This document shows, piece by piece, positions 34,406 through 47,318 of a DNA stretch of 64,000 nt; the stretch's first letter is position 1, and each line of letters starts with the position of its first letter. Below the pieces are notes generated by a model, which was not told the origin of the DNA, did no database searches, and saw only the letters and a program-made list of their open reading frames with translations. The position numbers were made by a program, and so were the translations under genes. This DNA comes from Apostichopus japonicus (Eukaryota > Echinodermata > Holothuroidea > Aspidochirotida > Stichopodidae): assembly GCF_037975245.1 (NCBI RefSeq), contig NC_092577.1, positions 10,387,513 to 10,451,512 on the forward strand, written 5' to 3'.

Positions 34406-35869
34406 GAAATTAAGCGTTTACATCGCCTTAGTTGTGCAATCAAATGGCTGAATGAACAGACCGTTTATCATTTGTTTCTCTTTAATTTAAGCTTGAATAG
34501 GATACATTCACTGATCTATGAATTATCTAACCTCATTACAAGCAGACATAGAAATTATTAAATGTTCAAACTTATTTCCGATTGAATTCGATTTAACATA
34601 CCGAAATTACTCTTTAAAACAAAACAAGAAACTATTTCTAACCATTCGGCTGATTAAATACACATTCTAGTCATTTTAAACTTACAAATCCTCAAATTCT
34701 ACATTCTGGCCATAAACGATATATCTTTTAAAATATCGTATGATTTTTCAAAGAACAATGCTTAAACTGTCATACTATAGAAGGTTTTTGTATGAAAAAA
34801 AATTATGTGACATTTGAGAAATTAAGCAAGGAACAACTATGAAATTGTGTTAAAAAACTGTACTTTCTTTTCAACTGCATCCATAATAACTACAACCTGG
34901 CATGTATCCCCATTATCCACACTTGAAAAGAAATTAGTCTGAGCTGCAATGAGATTGTTTGTTTCTTTGTTTCTTTGTTGGATATGAGAATTGATTACTG
35001 TTATATATACTTAATTTTCATTCTACCTTTCACTTTGACAAAGATTTTTTTTGATAAAAAGTTTTCCAACGCTGTTACTTTAACTTTGTAAGATATTCCT
35101 TTACCTCAACTACTTTGAGCCCTCGTTATTTTCATCCTTCTCCTGTGGATTTCCATGAACAGAAAGACGTTTCAAACAACAGCTTTAGTTACAAACGTCT
35201 TCTGCAACTTTCACTGGCTGTACGAGGCTCTTTTTTTGTCATTGATAACGCATACGCTGATATTTTCATCTCGCTTTCTTTTGTATTATCAATATTGATT
35301 GTCTTTGTTTTTCTTTTATCATTTGCCTTTGGTTGATTTTCTCCGTATAGTTTATACATTTTTTTATAAGTTTACCTACCATAACGAGATACATTCTCTT
35401 ATGATGACTGCGTTATATATTAAAGAAGAAATGCTTGTGTGTAATACGCTGTCTGTTTAGTAGTAACAAGACGAAGGTAATAAATGAATCACAGCGTATA
35501 ACTACCGTGTCTCAATGTCATATCAAGAAACACGCTTCGTTTATATTATTAATAACATATTGTGATGCTTTGCGTTGGAATGATAGAATATTTACAAAAC
35601 TCAAATTCTTAAACCAGAAGGCATAATTAAGGATTATGATATGTGATGATAAGATCATTTTTACCAAACTTAAACTTTATAAAACATAGTATTTCACGGA
35701 TAATAAATTTACCAAAAAATACAGGAAAATAATACAATTCGATTAGTTTATTATCTCTAAGCTGGCACACCAAAGTGGCAACTGAAGAAAGTTTGCCTTT
35801 AGAGCGTCTTCGTCAGAATGTGTTTTCAAAAACGTTTCTGGTAAACGTTGGCACCCGATACTCATAGCT
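34406..35869. other. Noncoding stretch, nothing recognised
   Basis: AT-rich; small frames at 35115-35336 and 35435-35626 carry no recognisable domain. Confidence 0.4.
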
Positions 35870-35975
35870 AGGACAGTAACTACTGTTCATGTTCCACAAC
35901 CGTGCATCAGTAACTACTGTGCCGTGCTCGCAACACGGTAACATGTGTTACAGGTGGCACAGTAATTACTGCAAA
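35870..35975. repeat. Three copies of the dyad CAGTAACTACTG
   Basis: CAGTAACTACTG occurs near 35875 and 35910, and CAGTAATTACTG near 35959. Each is an interrupted palindrome (CAGTA-nn-TACTG). They lie just upstream of a GC-richer segment and may be binding sites. Confidence 0.45.
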
Positions 35976-35999
35976 GCTGTTACACGTTGAACTACGAGT

Positions 36000-36206
36000 C
36001 CAAAAGGTGAAAATGCGCGGCGGCTGGGTAACGAAGACTACTCCCTAGCCGTACAATACGGAGTGCATGGTCGGCGCTGGCACAACACGTAGCCGACACA
36101 CTGCGGCGGTGGTAATTTTATACTGCATGCGAGATTCAGACGGTATCTTAACTTTTCTCCAATCGTTTTGGTAAATCCATTTGATTGAAACCTTCTTCAC
36201 GGACAG
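36000..36206 (+). promoter_or_regulatory. Candidate promoter / noncoding first exon
   Basis: A GC- and CpG-richer patch in AT-rich DNA that ends with a consensus donor, CACGGACAG|GTGAGTGTG, at about 36206. The ATG-initiated frames inside stop before the donor, so it would be a 5'-UTR exon. The downstream exon was not found. Confidence 0.25.
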
Positions 36207-37249
36207 GTGAGTGTGTGCAAGTCTCAAATAGATACAAAACAGATGCACAAAATGGGAACTAGGTGGGGGAGGGGGAACCTAGATCAGCCTTATGTATAGT
36301 TTCACTTCTAAATTAGGCCTAGGCTAGTAACAGTAATACAATAGTTTACCAGCATAATGACTCGGCAGCTACTACATCACTACTACTAGTATACCCTGCA
36401 TCGTGCGTTAGTTTTTGCAAATGCGGGAGTGTTTGATGGTCAGAATTTAACACAAGTCCCACTAGGTTATTAAAGTCGTGCAATCTCTATGTCAGGTACC
36501 TAAGGTTTTTCCATAACAAAAGTAAACTTATAGTAGTATTTAACCCGAATCTAGGTCTAGTGCCATTCCGCCATAGGGTAGGTACATGCCGCCATACCTT
36601 TCCTCCATAGGATTCGAGCATTTCCCCCATGGCACCGCCTAGGGCGGAAACGTACATTTTAGAAAGGAATTTACACTGGTGTACAGGAATGTACCGGTGA
36701 AACTTACTTTAAATCGCATGGAAGTAGAGGTACACCGTCTTCAAATGTTCAATGGTTGGTTGAAGTAATTGAATTAAAATTTGATTTAGAAGACCTATTT
36801 GGGGACAGACGGGCCTTAATTGGTAGTGTGAAGTGGAGCAATATACAGTGTATGTGTTGAACACTGAACAATGCTTGAATCATAAATTGTCCTAACAAAG
36901 CTTTACAAGTAGAATATTCCTTACCTCATAATTCTTGGAATTTTTTATTCCCCTAGCCCATCTTTGCTCCATCCTAACAATCCGTTCCTTGTTATTCCTA
37001 ACCTACATACTAACGTTACCCCTACCCACAGTTATGTACTCTTACCGCCATCATAGAAAAAGTTCTTTACCCCCATGGCGTTAACATGTCGGAAAGGCAT
37101 GCACTTTTTTAAGTGGTAAGTACCCCTTTTGACCCTAATTCCTAAAGGCGCATGTAGTTGAAGAAACCATAGGTATTTTTGTGACATTTATGTTAGGCCT
37201 AAACGGTCACTGACAGACAGGCGTTCCTGGTGTTATACAATTTACACAG

Positions 37250-37292
<43 letters not shown>

Positions 37293-39608
37293 CCTATTTA
37301 TGTACAAGAAGGTGAATCACTTCTACGCAATGTAGCACTAAATTGTCCACCCTTGCCCTTAAGTCTCGGAAACCTTAGCCCAGCCATTTTCACATTATTA
37401 CAGAAAAGTATTTGCACATAAATTTATTTATAGTAGTTATAGTATCCTCTAAGGGTAAAAGTGCATCCATCATAGGGACAGTTTGAGACGATACTACAAC
37501 AGCATTGTAGTTTGAGTTGTATGTAGTTCCAACAGTTTCTTTTGAAAATGAATCTGGATCTTGTGTGTTGCTGGTCCTTCGGGAATTCCACCTTACTCAA
37601 TTAATGAATGGGTTAAGAACAATTGTAAGCTTTAAACTGACTGACCTGTGTATCTGGTGCTTTTGTTATTGCCTAACAATTTGAACTGTTAGTTAAAGTG
37701 TATACTATTAACACTAATACTGTATTGACTACTGTACCCACTTATAACATTCTTCTCAGCAATCAAAGCCTGTCTCTTTAAGTGAACATAGAGAAAAAAT
37801 ATATGGGTTGTCCATTGTGTGGTTTATACACTACTTTGTGAAAAAGTTTTTTTTTGTATACTGTACTTTGAAGTGTTTCACAAAAGTTCTACACATTTGA
37901 ATTAATCAAACACCATGTACATGAATTTATTGATGGACATTTTATAGTTTAAAAAGTCTTTAAATTAAGTGAATTAAACCAGAAGCATACAGTACATTGC
38001 AAATAGTATGACATTGAAATCTGCAGGATAAGTGAAAATGGCTGGGCTACTATCATGTTTGGTGGGGATCCGTTTGGATAAGGACAATGAGTGCCAGAAG
38101 ACTATGTTTACACCTAACACTTAAATACACACTGTACATACACCAAGTACAATGTATGTAATGTACGCACTGTACATGTATGACTCGTTTTGAGTTATAG
38201 GCCGTCAAAGACGACCTCCTTTGTACATCGGAGCAACTTAACAACTTCATAAATTAATATTGAGTAAAGCTAGAACCATGAAATTTCTTTAGGTGTAAGA
38301 ACTTTCTACTTATAAATAAGTATAAAAACCTGACAGCTCTAACATGATTACTTTGTTAAAAAATTGGCATCAAAAACCCTACCTCATGCTGAATCGCAGC
38401 ATGAAATAGCAACTTTAGAGTTGCAAAGCTTGCAAATATATTATAGGGAAGCATTGTAATCATATTGTGTATTGTTTTTACTACACATAATAACCTCTGA
38501 AAAAAATCAAGTACCCTGAAGAAATGGTTTAGGAGCAATTAATCGCTAAATGTAGCACATTTTTTCAGTGAAAAGTACAAAAATCGAATATTTTGACACT
38601 TTAAAGTTGACCTAACTCCACAAGAAAATATATTTGTAGCCTAATTTGTTGCATGGGGTAGACTTTATAGGTATCTGTAATAGAAAGGTAGTAGAATGTT
38701 TAATTGCTGAGAAATGAGACCTCAAAAGTCGAGAAAATGCCAAAATGCAACGGTGGCGACAAATTGCGGAATTTCAAAGTGTGATAAATCGACCAATTGT
38801 AAAGCAATGCAACTGAATTTTCAGAATATGCTTATTTCATAGTGGTCCAATCGTACACAAAATTTGGGAATTTTTAAATGTCGAACTACAACAAACTCCA
38901 AAATTTGGTGATTTGATATGGAAAGACCCGCCTGTATACACCATTACGTATGGATTTCACAAAGGGCAATGTTTATATAGCAGCGCTATTGTGGGTGTTT
39001 GTGACTTCCCCATTGATGTGATCGTTCTATTCAGGTATATATATTAAATACTTGGATTCTGGGTAACCCTGTTCTGTTGGATATTGAATGTTCAGTTAAA
39101 CAGCTAGTGAAGAAGCAGAAAATTATCATAAACATAATTGACCAATGGTTTAAAAGTGTCTGTTGATAGACTTATGACACCAAAGTTGACAGAATTTAGT
39201 GAATGATACTGGTTTTTATATTTGTCAAATGAGGAATGTTGGGAGGGGGTAAAAGGAAGGGGCTGGTGAGGGATTACTTATCATTTGAATAATCTATTTT
39301 AGATCATTTCCCCACTAAAATCCCTTTTGTTATAAAATATTACACTTTCTCAATTGCTGAATAAGTTTGATTTGATAACTTATGTGCTTTTATTTGCACC
39401 ATGGATTTTTTATCCATCCAATTTGATAAACAAGATAAATGTATCACGCGGTCTCAGAACTCAAGACTTTTCAGAGGCAGTATACTGTTGTGGATATTGC
39501 AAGGATATTGCCCAGGAATTTATAAGCACAGAGCAGTGCAGATTGAGTTCCACAGTCCACTATATATAGGATTAAACCATTGAAATCTATGTGTTTAGTT
39601 TAATTAGG
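36207..39608. other. Long noncoding stretch
   Basis: No exon with recognisable homology on either strand. It contains the (TA)n run at 37252-37290 and otherwise only short, unremarkable frames. Confidence 0.4.
37252..37290. repeat. (TA)n microsatellite
   Basis: Uninterrupted TA dinucleotide run of about 39 bp. Confidence 0.95.
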
Positions 39609-40580
39609 GCAGATGGCATCAATTTCAGATAGTCAGGTTCTATTAGCGCCTCGCAAGAAGTGATGTGTACTGAACGCTTTCCGCTTCGGTAATATGGTGA
39701 ATTACCCAGTTGGAAAGTAAGGAATGGGGGGGGGGGGGGGTATAGAGAGAGACTCGAGGACACCGTTGAAAAGATGTACACTAAAAGTGCATTAAGAGTT
39801 TAAAAACTATAATTACATTTACAATGTACCTGTCGTACATCTTTCGTAAAGTAATAAACAAATAATATATACAGAAAATAATACAATACAAGGGTGGCGT
39901 ACATTAACTAGCCCTGTCAAGGGAATGCTAATCCCTAATATGTAAGCTGCCTAGCAGCGCAGCTAACTATAGGCGCTACGTCAAGGACAACGCAGCGCAG
40001 GCACAACGCAGCCCAACTATAGATCTGCGTCAAGGGCGACGCAGCGTAAGGACAACGCAGCGCAGCTAACGATGAGATTCGTCAGCCCGCGAACCCTACG
40101 CTGCGACGACCTTGCGCAAGCACAAGCAGTTATGCAGCGCAGCTGCAGAGTGCATACCTCGATCCTCTGCAGGAGCCATAAATAACCTTAGTCCCTATTT
40201 AAAACAACGTACAAATTCGGCATATATTCTGCCTAGCCACTTACACTAAATATACACCAAGTTAATGCATAAAAACGCTCCTTGCACGCCATTATAAACG
40301 ACCCCGTAACTTTGTAGAATCCTATACACGATTAACTGACCAATTAAGAAATAGCCAATGAGATTGACAAGCGCCATAACCCAATTACAGCCAGTTAACG
40401 CTCTCTACAGTGCTATACGTATGTGAGCTAACCCCGCCCAACTGTCTATGCACCCCAATAGTGCCCGTATACCAAGAACAAAGGCGGCCTTGTCCACCGG
40501 ATGTTTGCATAAAGCCCCGGCAGCAAGACCCAACTCTCGCAGCCAGCAATATACTGAAACTTAAATTACACAAACCAAGG
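39609..40580 (-). mobile_element. LTR-like copy related to the LTR at 54457-54830
   Basis: 39609-39965 matches 54457-54781 at high identity: TTTCAGATAGTCA, CGCTTTCCGCTTCGG, CTTTCGTAAAGTAATAAAC, GGGTGGCGTACATTAACTAG. That sequence flanks Gypsy pol remnants at 54 kb, so this is probably a solo LTR, minus orientation. Beyond 39965 the copies diverge; the rest to about 40580 may be U3 sequence missing from the other copy. The right boundary is a guess. Confidence 0.5.
39950..40145. repeat. GCAGCGCAG-rich short tandem repeat
   Basis: Two imperfect units of about 65 bp, each containing CTATAG, CGTCAAGG, ACGCAGCG and ending in GCAGCGCAG. GC-rich against the surrounding sequence and part of the LTR-like copy. 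Confidence 0.6.
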
Positions 40581-41849
40581 CAGTCGGTAATCTGACCTGG
40601 TGACCCTCATTATGTTCAAGATATGTGACGTCACGCTTTTTTAAATTTTAGCACTAAATTTGAAAAGAAGACAACAAAACTTTACAGTTGAATATCTCTG
40701 AAAGAAGTGGCATAACGATGATTTCACTCACACACACACAACAAAACAACATGATCAACCTTAAAGAAACTTTCGAAGAGAAATTACACACTTACGGCGG
40801 GTCACGACCAACGTGAACGAATCGAGCACTGTGTATCCAAGTTTCAAAACGTGAACACGTGGTTAAAAAAAAAAGGCCAAAATTGAACTTTCCGTGCGTG
40901 AACATACTCGATATCCGCACAAAAGAATCTTGAAATCCCAACACAGATTTAGGTACTTCTTATGGTTTAATCCGAGTTCTAATACGGACACTTACAGATG
41001 TTTTACGACGGCTATTGTCAGTACGAAACCCCAGGTCCATTCTTAAAACGAAAATGGCGGACAGCTTCATAAGGTCATGCATATTCCTTGTATAATAATG
41101 ACAACGTCATCAAATTACGCCTTTTCTGATGAATAGTCATGAAATATTAGATGACTAACAACCATTCTCGGTACTGAAAACACACGCAATTTCCACTGCT
41201 TATGATCCGGTGTGTTTCAGAATACATTTTTGACTTGCTTTGGTTAAGTTAAAACTGAGATTTGAACCATCTTTAAGTATGTGAAATATGAGAAAAGCAA
41301 AAAACCACTCGGATTATTTGTTTTGTACAATTTAGGGCATCAGGATTATTAATTTTAATTGTAAGGACAGGGAAATCAAAACATGCTAGCTGAGGTTGGG
41401 GACTATCCAGGAAAGGGATGGGGTGGAGGGGGTATGTGTGTGTTTGTTGGTCGGTGGGCGGGAGGGGGCATCGGTGATATGGAACAGATTGGAGGGGAAA
41501 GCTTATAGGCTGCCAACACAAAAATCTAACCCATTGGGGTGCTAATGGAATAAGAGGGGGGGGGGGGGGAGTTTGACATGGAAATAAACTCATCATTTAG
41601 AAGTACATCTTCATGTTAGACAAAGTGGTCTTTTTGAACAGTCAAATCCTGGTTTTGATTAGCTAAACCATACTTCTTGGTAGTCATCCTTAATGCATCG
41701 GTAGTAACATTCTGTGCGATCACCATTGTCCTACAGTACCAGTAACAAATAAAGACCAAATGAAGAAGAAAGATCAAGTGTCTCCAAGTCCTTACTTATC
41801 CTTGGAAGTTATCTTTATTATAAACTTCTTGGTACTTAACATGAAACAA
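40581..41849. other. Noncoding stretch with two regulatory-looking words
   Basis: TGACGTCA (40626-40633, CREB/ATF palindrome) and AAAATGGCGG (41051-41060, YY1-type) are spaced about 420 bp apart. G-runs at 41397-41475 and 41562-41570 are the only other compositional signal. The 107-codon minus frame at 41273-41596 reads through these G-runs (as proline) and is judged noncoding. Confidence 0.3.
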
Positions 41850-42752
41850 TGCTATATAAATTTCAACACAAATGTGTAGAGGAATGAATACAAAAATGAA
41901 AAGGTTATGTGTATAATATTAAAATGGCATAGAAGGTAATATATGACATTTATAATTGAACTGTACATGGAGGTACATGGAGGTAAGATGTGGTACATAG
42001 ACATTTCAACAAAAAAGGTGACAAGGCAAAATAAAATATGATACTTTAAAGAAGCTCACCATACACGAAGCATGTAGAGGTGGACAGTGTATACAAAGTG
42101 AAAGAACTATTAAGTATTAAAAGTATAGCAGAGATGATAGTTAAACCATTCACATCACATAATGAAATGTGCTTATCAGGCAGCAAAGATGGAAGTTTTC
42201 TTTTTTAAATAAATGACAGTAATGTGACCAGATGTATGAGTACAGTATGCTATGATTTTGCATCAATATAGCACAGGGCACTGAACAAGGTGGAATGAAA
42301 GATACCAAAAAAGTAATAATGCTTTAAAAATTTCAACAAAAATGTGTAGAGAAAGGCACACAAAAATGAAAAGGGTATTCATATAACATTAAAATGGCAT
42401 AGAAGGTAGTATATAGAGATATTTATAATTATACTGTATATGACCAAAAACAGCTGGTCTGTGTACATGGAGGTAAGATGCACATAGACATTTAAATAAA
42501 TGAGGAGACAAGGCAAAATAATATATGATAATTGAAAGAAGCCCACCATACATGAAGCATGTAGATTTAGACAGGTATATACAAATTGAAAGAACTTTTT
42601 AGTGTTGAACGAATAGCATTATAAAACAGAAAGAGATGATAGCTAAACCATTCACATCACAAAATGAAATGTGCTTATCAGGTAGCAAATATGGCAGTTT
42701 TCTTTTTTAAATAAATGACGGCTTATGTGACCAGATGTATGACTACAGTATG
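41850..42752. repeat. Tandem duplication of about 470 bp, second copy split by an element
   Basis: Unit 1 starts near 41851 (AAATTTCAACACAAATGTG) and unit 2 near 42321 (AAATTTCAACAAAAATGTG). Shared landmarks include TAAAATGGCATAGAAGGTA, CATGAAGCATGTAGA and TTCACATCACA. Unit 2 is interrupted at 42752 and resumes at 44523 with AATATAGCACAGGGCACTGA. Confidence 0.85.
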
Positions 42753-44522
42753 CAGGGTTCTGCCCAGGGTGGATTGAGTGCCGGCAGGACTATCTAAGCG
42801 GAGCGCCACCATCAGTTGGCGTGGAGCGTACAATAAAATTTTGGGTTTTGGAAACCCCCAAGATGGCCGGAAACGGCCCTTCCCGAGTATTCTGAGCCAC
42901 ATGTAGACAGCTTTGAAATGAGATCTCATGTCTGGAATTTTTCATAATTAATGAAAAAAAGTTAGGACAAATATCTGGAGCACCAGAGTACAGACCAGCC
43001 GGTGGTGCCTATTAAATAAATCATTCAGGCTGAGATGATAATTTTAGATGAACAGTGAGTGAGAGTCCACTCCCAAATAAATATTGTTTCCATGTTCTTG
43101 TAGAAAACGTAAACTCCGCAAAATACAATTAGTTGTGATTTTGTAGTTACGTGAGATCCGTTATAACCGCCGAGGTGGTTAGGCTATTTGCTATACACTT
43201 AACTATGGTAGGATATTATTTTTTCGGTATTTTTGGAAATGCTAGAAAATACTTTCTTTTCCCCCGGCTTAACACCAGATGTGGTCTTACGGTATATTCA
43301 TAAATGGATGCACTAGAGCCTAGTTTACATGACATTAGTTGCATTTAGTACGATATGCAAGTTTGGCGTGAATTTTTCGAAAGTGCTTTGCTCGATCTTT
43401 CGTAAAATTTGAAAGGTGTAGCCTACCACCTTTCCGTACACAATTGGTACACAATTGATTTTCAGTTTTTTTTTCTCTGTACGGTCAAGTGAATAAGTTG
43501 TACATTGAGTATAAACTCATGGCGAATGCAAAAAACGATGAGGGGATTTCCAGCAGACAAATGTTCTCTCTGCGGGATTACGGAGTCAGTTGAAGGGAAT
43601 CCCGCACCTTAGTGGGAACACTGAACTGAAGTCAAATTCATACGAAAGAAAACGTTTACTAACCAACATACAATACAAATATAAAAGAACGTGGAATGGC
43701 AATATTGTTCAAAACATTTCCCGCGAGGCTGATTTATTACAGCAACCTCCCCGCGCTGGGCCGTGGGTGTCCGTGTGACACGTATACCCTAAAGCTTGCG
43801 AAATAGCCATTGTAAGTGGGTTGGGGACACATCATTACTCGTTGGTAGTGTGACTAAAATTGCGAGCACGCTCTCTGAACATTTTCCTTTTGTTTCTGAA
43901 ACTTTTCTTGTGAAATTTTACTTTTTTTTTATTGATGTACTTATTTGTCCTTTGTGTTTTTTTTTTAGTTTTTCGTCCCGTTTTTTTATCTATTTTTTTT
44001 TTTTGTCCGATTTTTTTTTTCGCCAGCCGGGCTGGATTTCCCGCGAGCATCGCGGATTTCCCGCGAACCTGGTTCGGACTGTTCGCAAGGTTTTCCAGCC
44101 CTTGTCACTCGTGCCTAATGCAATATGATGTAAATTCACCCGCTACGAAGGTTAACGGCCGTATGTGTACTAGCTAGCTGGATAGTGCCTGTGTCTCGCG
44201 CGATAAAAATAGATATAAATGAAACTGTCAAAAGTACGATCGGGAGTTGGAAACGGAAAACAGTCATTGGTCTGGAATGCGGAACTCTAGTATTTTTTAC
44301 TAAGTATGACACTGTGATGTGTTGGATATTTTGAACAGTTATGAACTGGATTTCCCCTAGTCTCAAACAGATTGTTGCTGTACGTTCGACCCTCCGGCTA
44401 TGGAGCTGTTTTTTTGAGTTCCTATCGAAAATAAGTGCCGGTCGGAAAAGTCACTCAGGCAGATTGTGGCGGTCGGTAATTCAGCGTGCTGGTCGGGCCC
44501 GACCGGCAGCGGCAGAACCCTG
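42753..44522 (+). mobile_element. 1.77-kb TIR element inserted in a tandem repeat unit
   Basis: CAGGGTTCTGCC (42753-42764) is exactly inverted as GGCAGAACCCTG (44511-44522). AGTATG immediately precedes and follows (extendable to AGTATGCA). The intact copy of the host repeat at 42240-42300 reads GTACAGTATGCTATGATTTT without interruption, showing the empty site. The interior starts with the hAT-like core (42790-42895, GCGGAGCGCCACCATCAG), then noncoding DNA with long T tracts (43920-44025) and GCCGGTCGG words near the right end. Frames inside (43590-44560) are short and unrecognised. Probably nonautonomous. Confidence 0.85.
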
Positions 44523-45887
44523 AGTATGCAATGATTTTGAATCAATATAGCACAGGGCACTGAACAAGGTGAAATGAAAGATAAAAAAGTAACTTAGAGA
44601 TGGAGAAAAGAATATATCAAAAATGTACATGTAGAAAAGATGTGACTAAAAATAAAAGTGATGTAAATGTTGAAAGCATCTACAGAATGCAGACATAGCA
44701 ATACAGACACAGCAATCAATGAGCTAGTCACAACACATTACAAACGTATATACTAAGGGGCAGCACATGAAAGGACAGTCTTTAACAGTTTATGTGGTAC
44801 GGAGTGAAAGACGGCATGTAGTGTTGTCACAAGATCAGCTGATATATGAAATATAAATAAAATAGATCATGAGATGTAAAGGTTATGTTGTAATGCCACA
44901 ATGCACAACTACTGGCGATAACATTTATTCATTTTTGCTATGTTTCCCTCTATTTTTTCCCCTCTAATTTTGTCATGTTTCCCTCTAATGCACTAATATT
45001 AAGATAAGTAATAAAATTGGTCTAAAAACACCAGAATGTCCTGAACTTCACAAAGTGGTGAAAGGTGAAATTAGAACCATCCCAAAAGCCCCTTCCCAAG
45101 AAGGGCCACCTCTCACAAATAATGCACCTAAATATCCACTTAGTTCCTCACTCCCCCCCCCCATCACCCACCAACTGAACCCCATAGCTCAACCACCCCT
45201 CTCCCTCCTCCACCCCAAAAACCAAATAAATAAGAACTTGAATGAGTAGAAACAAATTTTGACCACACTATACTTTTGTCTAGAATAGGACTTGTGTTTT
45301 GACATCCAACATGCAAACCAATTCACTATAAATCACTACAGTATTGCAGTATTGAAGGATTAAGGCAGCTAAAGATGTCCAGTTTGTGTATATTTTCATC
45401 CACAAAGCAATTACTCATCATTCATAGTGCAAGTACATCATTCATAGTGCAAGACTTTTTTGACAAAAAAAAAACCTACCACGCATATCATCATAAGTAA
45501 ACAAAGGAACCTCACTACTATTGCTTGACAGTTTAAAAGTTTCTCTTCTTATCTAAAGTTTACTGACAAAGCTTCACAACACATTCTGGATTGAAAGTCA
45601 AGTCTGATCTTTTATTGCACGTGTTGAACAAAACTTGATGGTGACAGTAGTTTTGAAGATAATTTTTTGCATAATTTCTCATGTAATCAACAGTGGTAAG
45701 CACTCACTTTATTTGGCAAACTCACTGTTTAAAGGGGCATAAGTACCTAACAGTAAAAGGAAATAATAATCTTGGATGTCAAAACCCAAACCTGTAACTT
45801 TCCACTATGACTGCTGTGAAGGCACCTGAGAATGAGAAAAACAGTAAACAGTTGATAGACCAGTTCATGTAGAGGCAAAGTTATATA
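44523..45887. other. End of the split repeat unit, then noncoding
   Basis: 44523-44600 is the remainder of repeat unit 2. Beyond it no gene is recognised; the 64-codon frame at 45055-45249 is proline-rich from C-runs and looks like chance. Confidence 0.45.
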
Positions 45888-46450
45888 CTAATGTCATCAA
45901 AATACTCAGTTTCAGTTGCAGCAGCTGCAACTAATTTGCAAAAGTCATCAATATCAAACAATTCAGTTTCATTTTCTTCATCTTGTAATTCATTACCAGA
46001 TAAAAAAGTCTGCACCTGAAGAGTCAGAGCCAGAGTCACTGTCAGACTGTTCTTGATGACTAGCAAGATGTGCTGGATTAGAGGACTCTGGTGAAATTTC
46101 CACGGTATCAACATTTGACAGGGGTTTATTCTCACAACTCTGACGCTGACAAAATATGAAACAGATTTTACCATCTTTCCTACATTTACACCAATTACTG
46201 GTGCAGCCTTTCTTCCATTTGCAACCTTCCTTCAGGTGCTGAATGTTGCGGTTAACTTTCTCCAAGTTTACTTCGGTATCCCACACAACACTAACTTTGT
46301 CATTTGCAACAGTCCAACCATGGGAAGTCAATTCCGGAACTGTTACATTCGAGGAGCATGCCTGAGCCCATACAGTAAGAACCCAGCAACATCTCTGCCA
46401 ATGCAACCGGAGTTCATCTGTAGAAGGCATCCACTCCGACTCTCCAGAAA
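45888..46450 (-). pseudogene. C-terminal HW..CWV block and CXC (tesmin-like) tail
   Basis: MPSTDELRLHWQRCCWVL and WTVANDKVSVVWDTEVN precede KEGCKWKKGCTSNWCKCRK, a CXC/CRC-type metal- and DNA-binding motif in which one expected Cys (GCKC) is Trp. An acidic Ser/Asp/Glu-rich end follows: DSDSGSDSSGAD in one frame, continuing in another to about 45888. Confidence 0.55.
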
Positions 46451-46628
46451 TTATATGGAAGTGTCCATTTCTAATAGACTCAAGAAAGGTTGTGTGATTC
46501 TCAAGGTTATTTTTTTATGTTAACCAGAGGGATAAAAGAAGTTCACGTGGACTCTCAGCCTCAAAGGCACTGCAGTGCTTTCTGAAATAGACTGAACCTA
46601 TTAAACGATGGAAGGCTAGAAGATGAAC

Positions 46629-47318
46629 TCAGTCCCTGAAGAAAACATCCAAAAAACCCTTTTTAGAGTGACCTTTAAAGAAAGAAGTAAAATCACAGCC
46701 GCTAGCCACATACAAAGTCTGGAAGAAAGTAGGGATGTGGTCAATGAGACTTGGTCCAACCTTCTGAAGGAAGACATCACATGTTAGTAAATTAATAAGA
46801 ACTTTCATATGTTTAAACAAATTGTCATTCTTAGCAGCTCTCAACTGCACATACACCTGCTTTGAAGTAAAAGAAGAAATAAGCGGTAGTCCCACATGGA
46901 AGGTGTCTCGATCAGGGAGTAAATAACTACTTGTTCACAACTGGTTTTTCCTGTGTGGAACCAAACCCTAGAGTCACCTTCTTCATGATTGGAGGTCAAC
47001 TCACTGACTACAGATATAGTAGGGTTGTTCTTTTAAACAGATAATGCTTGATCTGTGTTGTCTCCATAGAAACCACCAGCAGTTATCAAAATAATAGGTG
47101 CTGTATCAGCCTGTTTAGTAATATGTAGGAGCTCCATAGGTAAAAAATTCAATAATAACCTCTTCGAACACAAAGAAATTTTCTCCAATCAGAAGGACAG
47201 AGTGTCTCGGGAAGTATTTCAGTGTACAGTGCCTCCTCAACAGTGCCTTCCAGGGTGATCGAACACAATATGTACTTCACAAGCATTAAATTCCCTCATT
47301 GCTTTAACAACTCAACGT
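46629..47318 (-). pseudogene. FEN1/XPG-like nuclease core of the large gene
   Basis: Acidic motifs in family order: VHIVFDHPGRH, EEGDSRVWFHTG, SPDRDTFHVGLPL and LYVASGCDFTSFFKGHSKK. In FEN1/EXO1 enzymes the corresponding residues bind two metal ions that cut flap or bubble DNA. The Asp residues are kept, but a one-base shift near 46915 separates the second and third motif, and stops occur upstream. Assignment rests on motif wording and order only. Confidence 0.45.

Noticed and set aside
41273-41596. 107-codon proline-rich frame
   Set aside because: Proline comes from G-runs on the plus strand; no homology-like motif.
43796-44177. Phe/Lys-rich frames as membrane proteins
   Set aside because: They are translations of T tracts inside a nonautonomous element.
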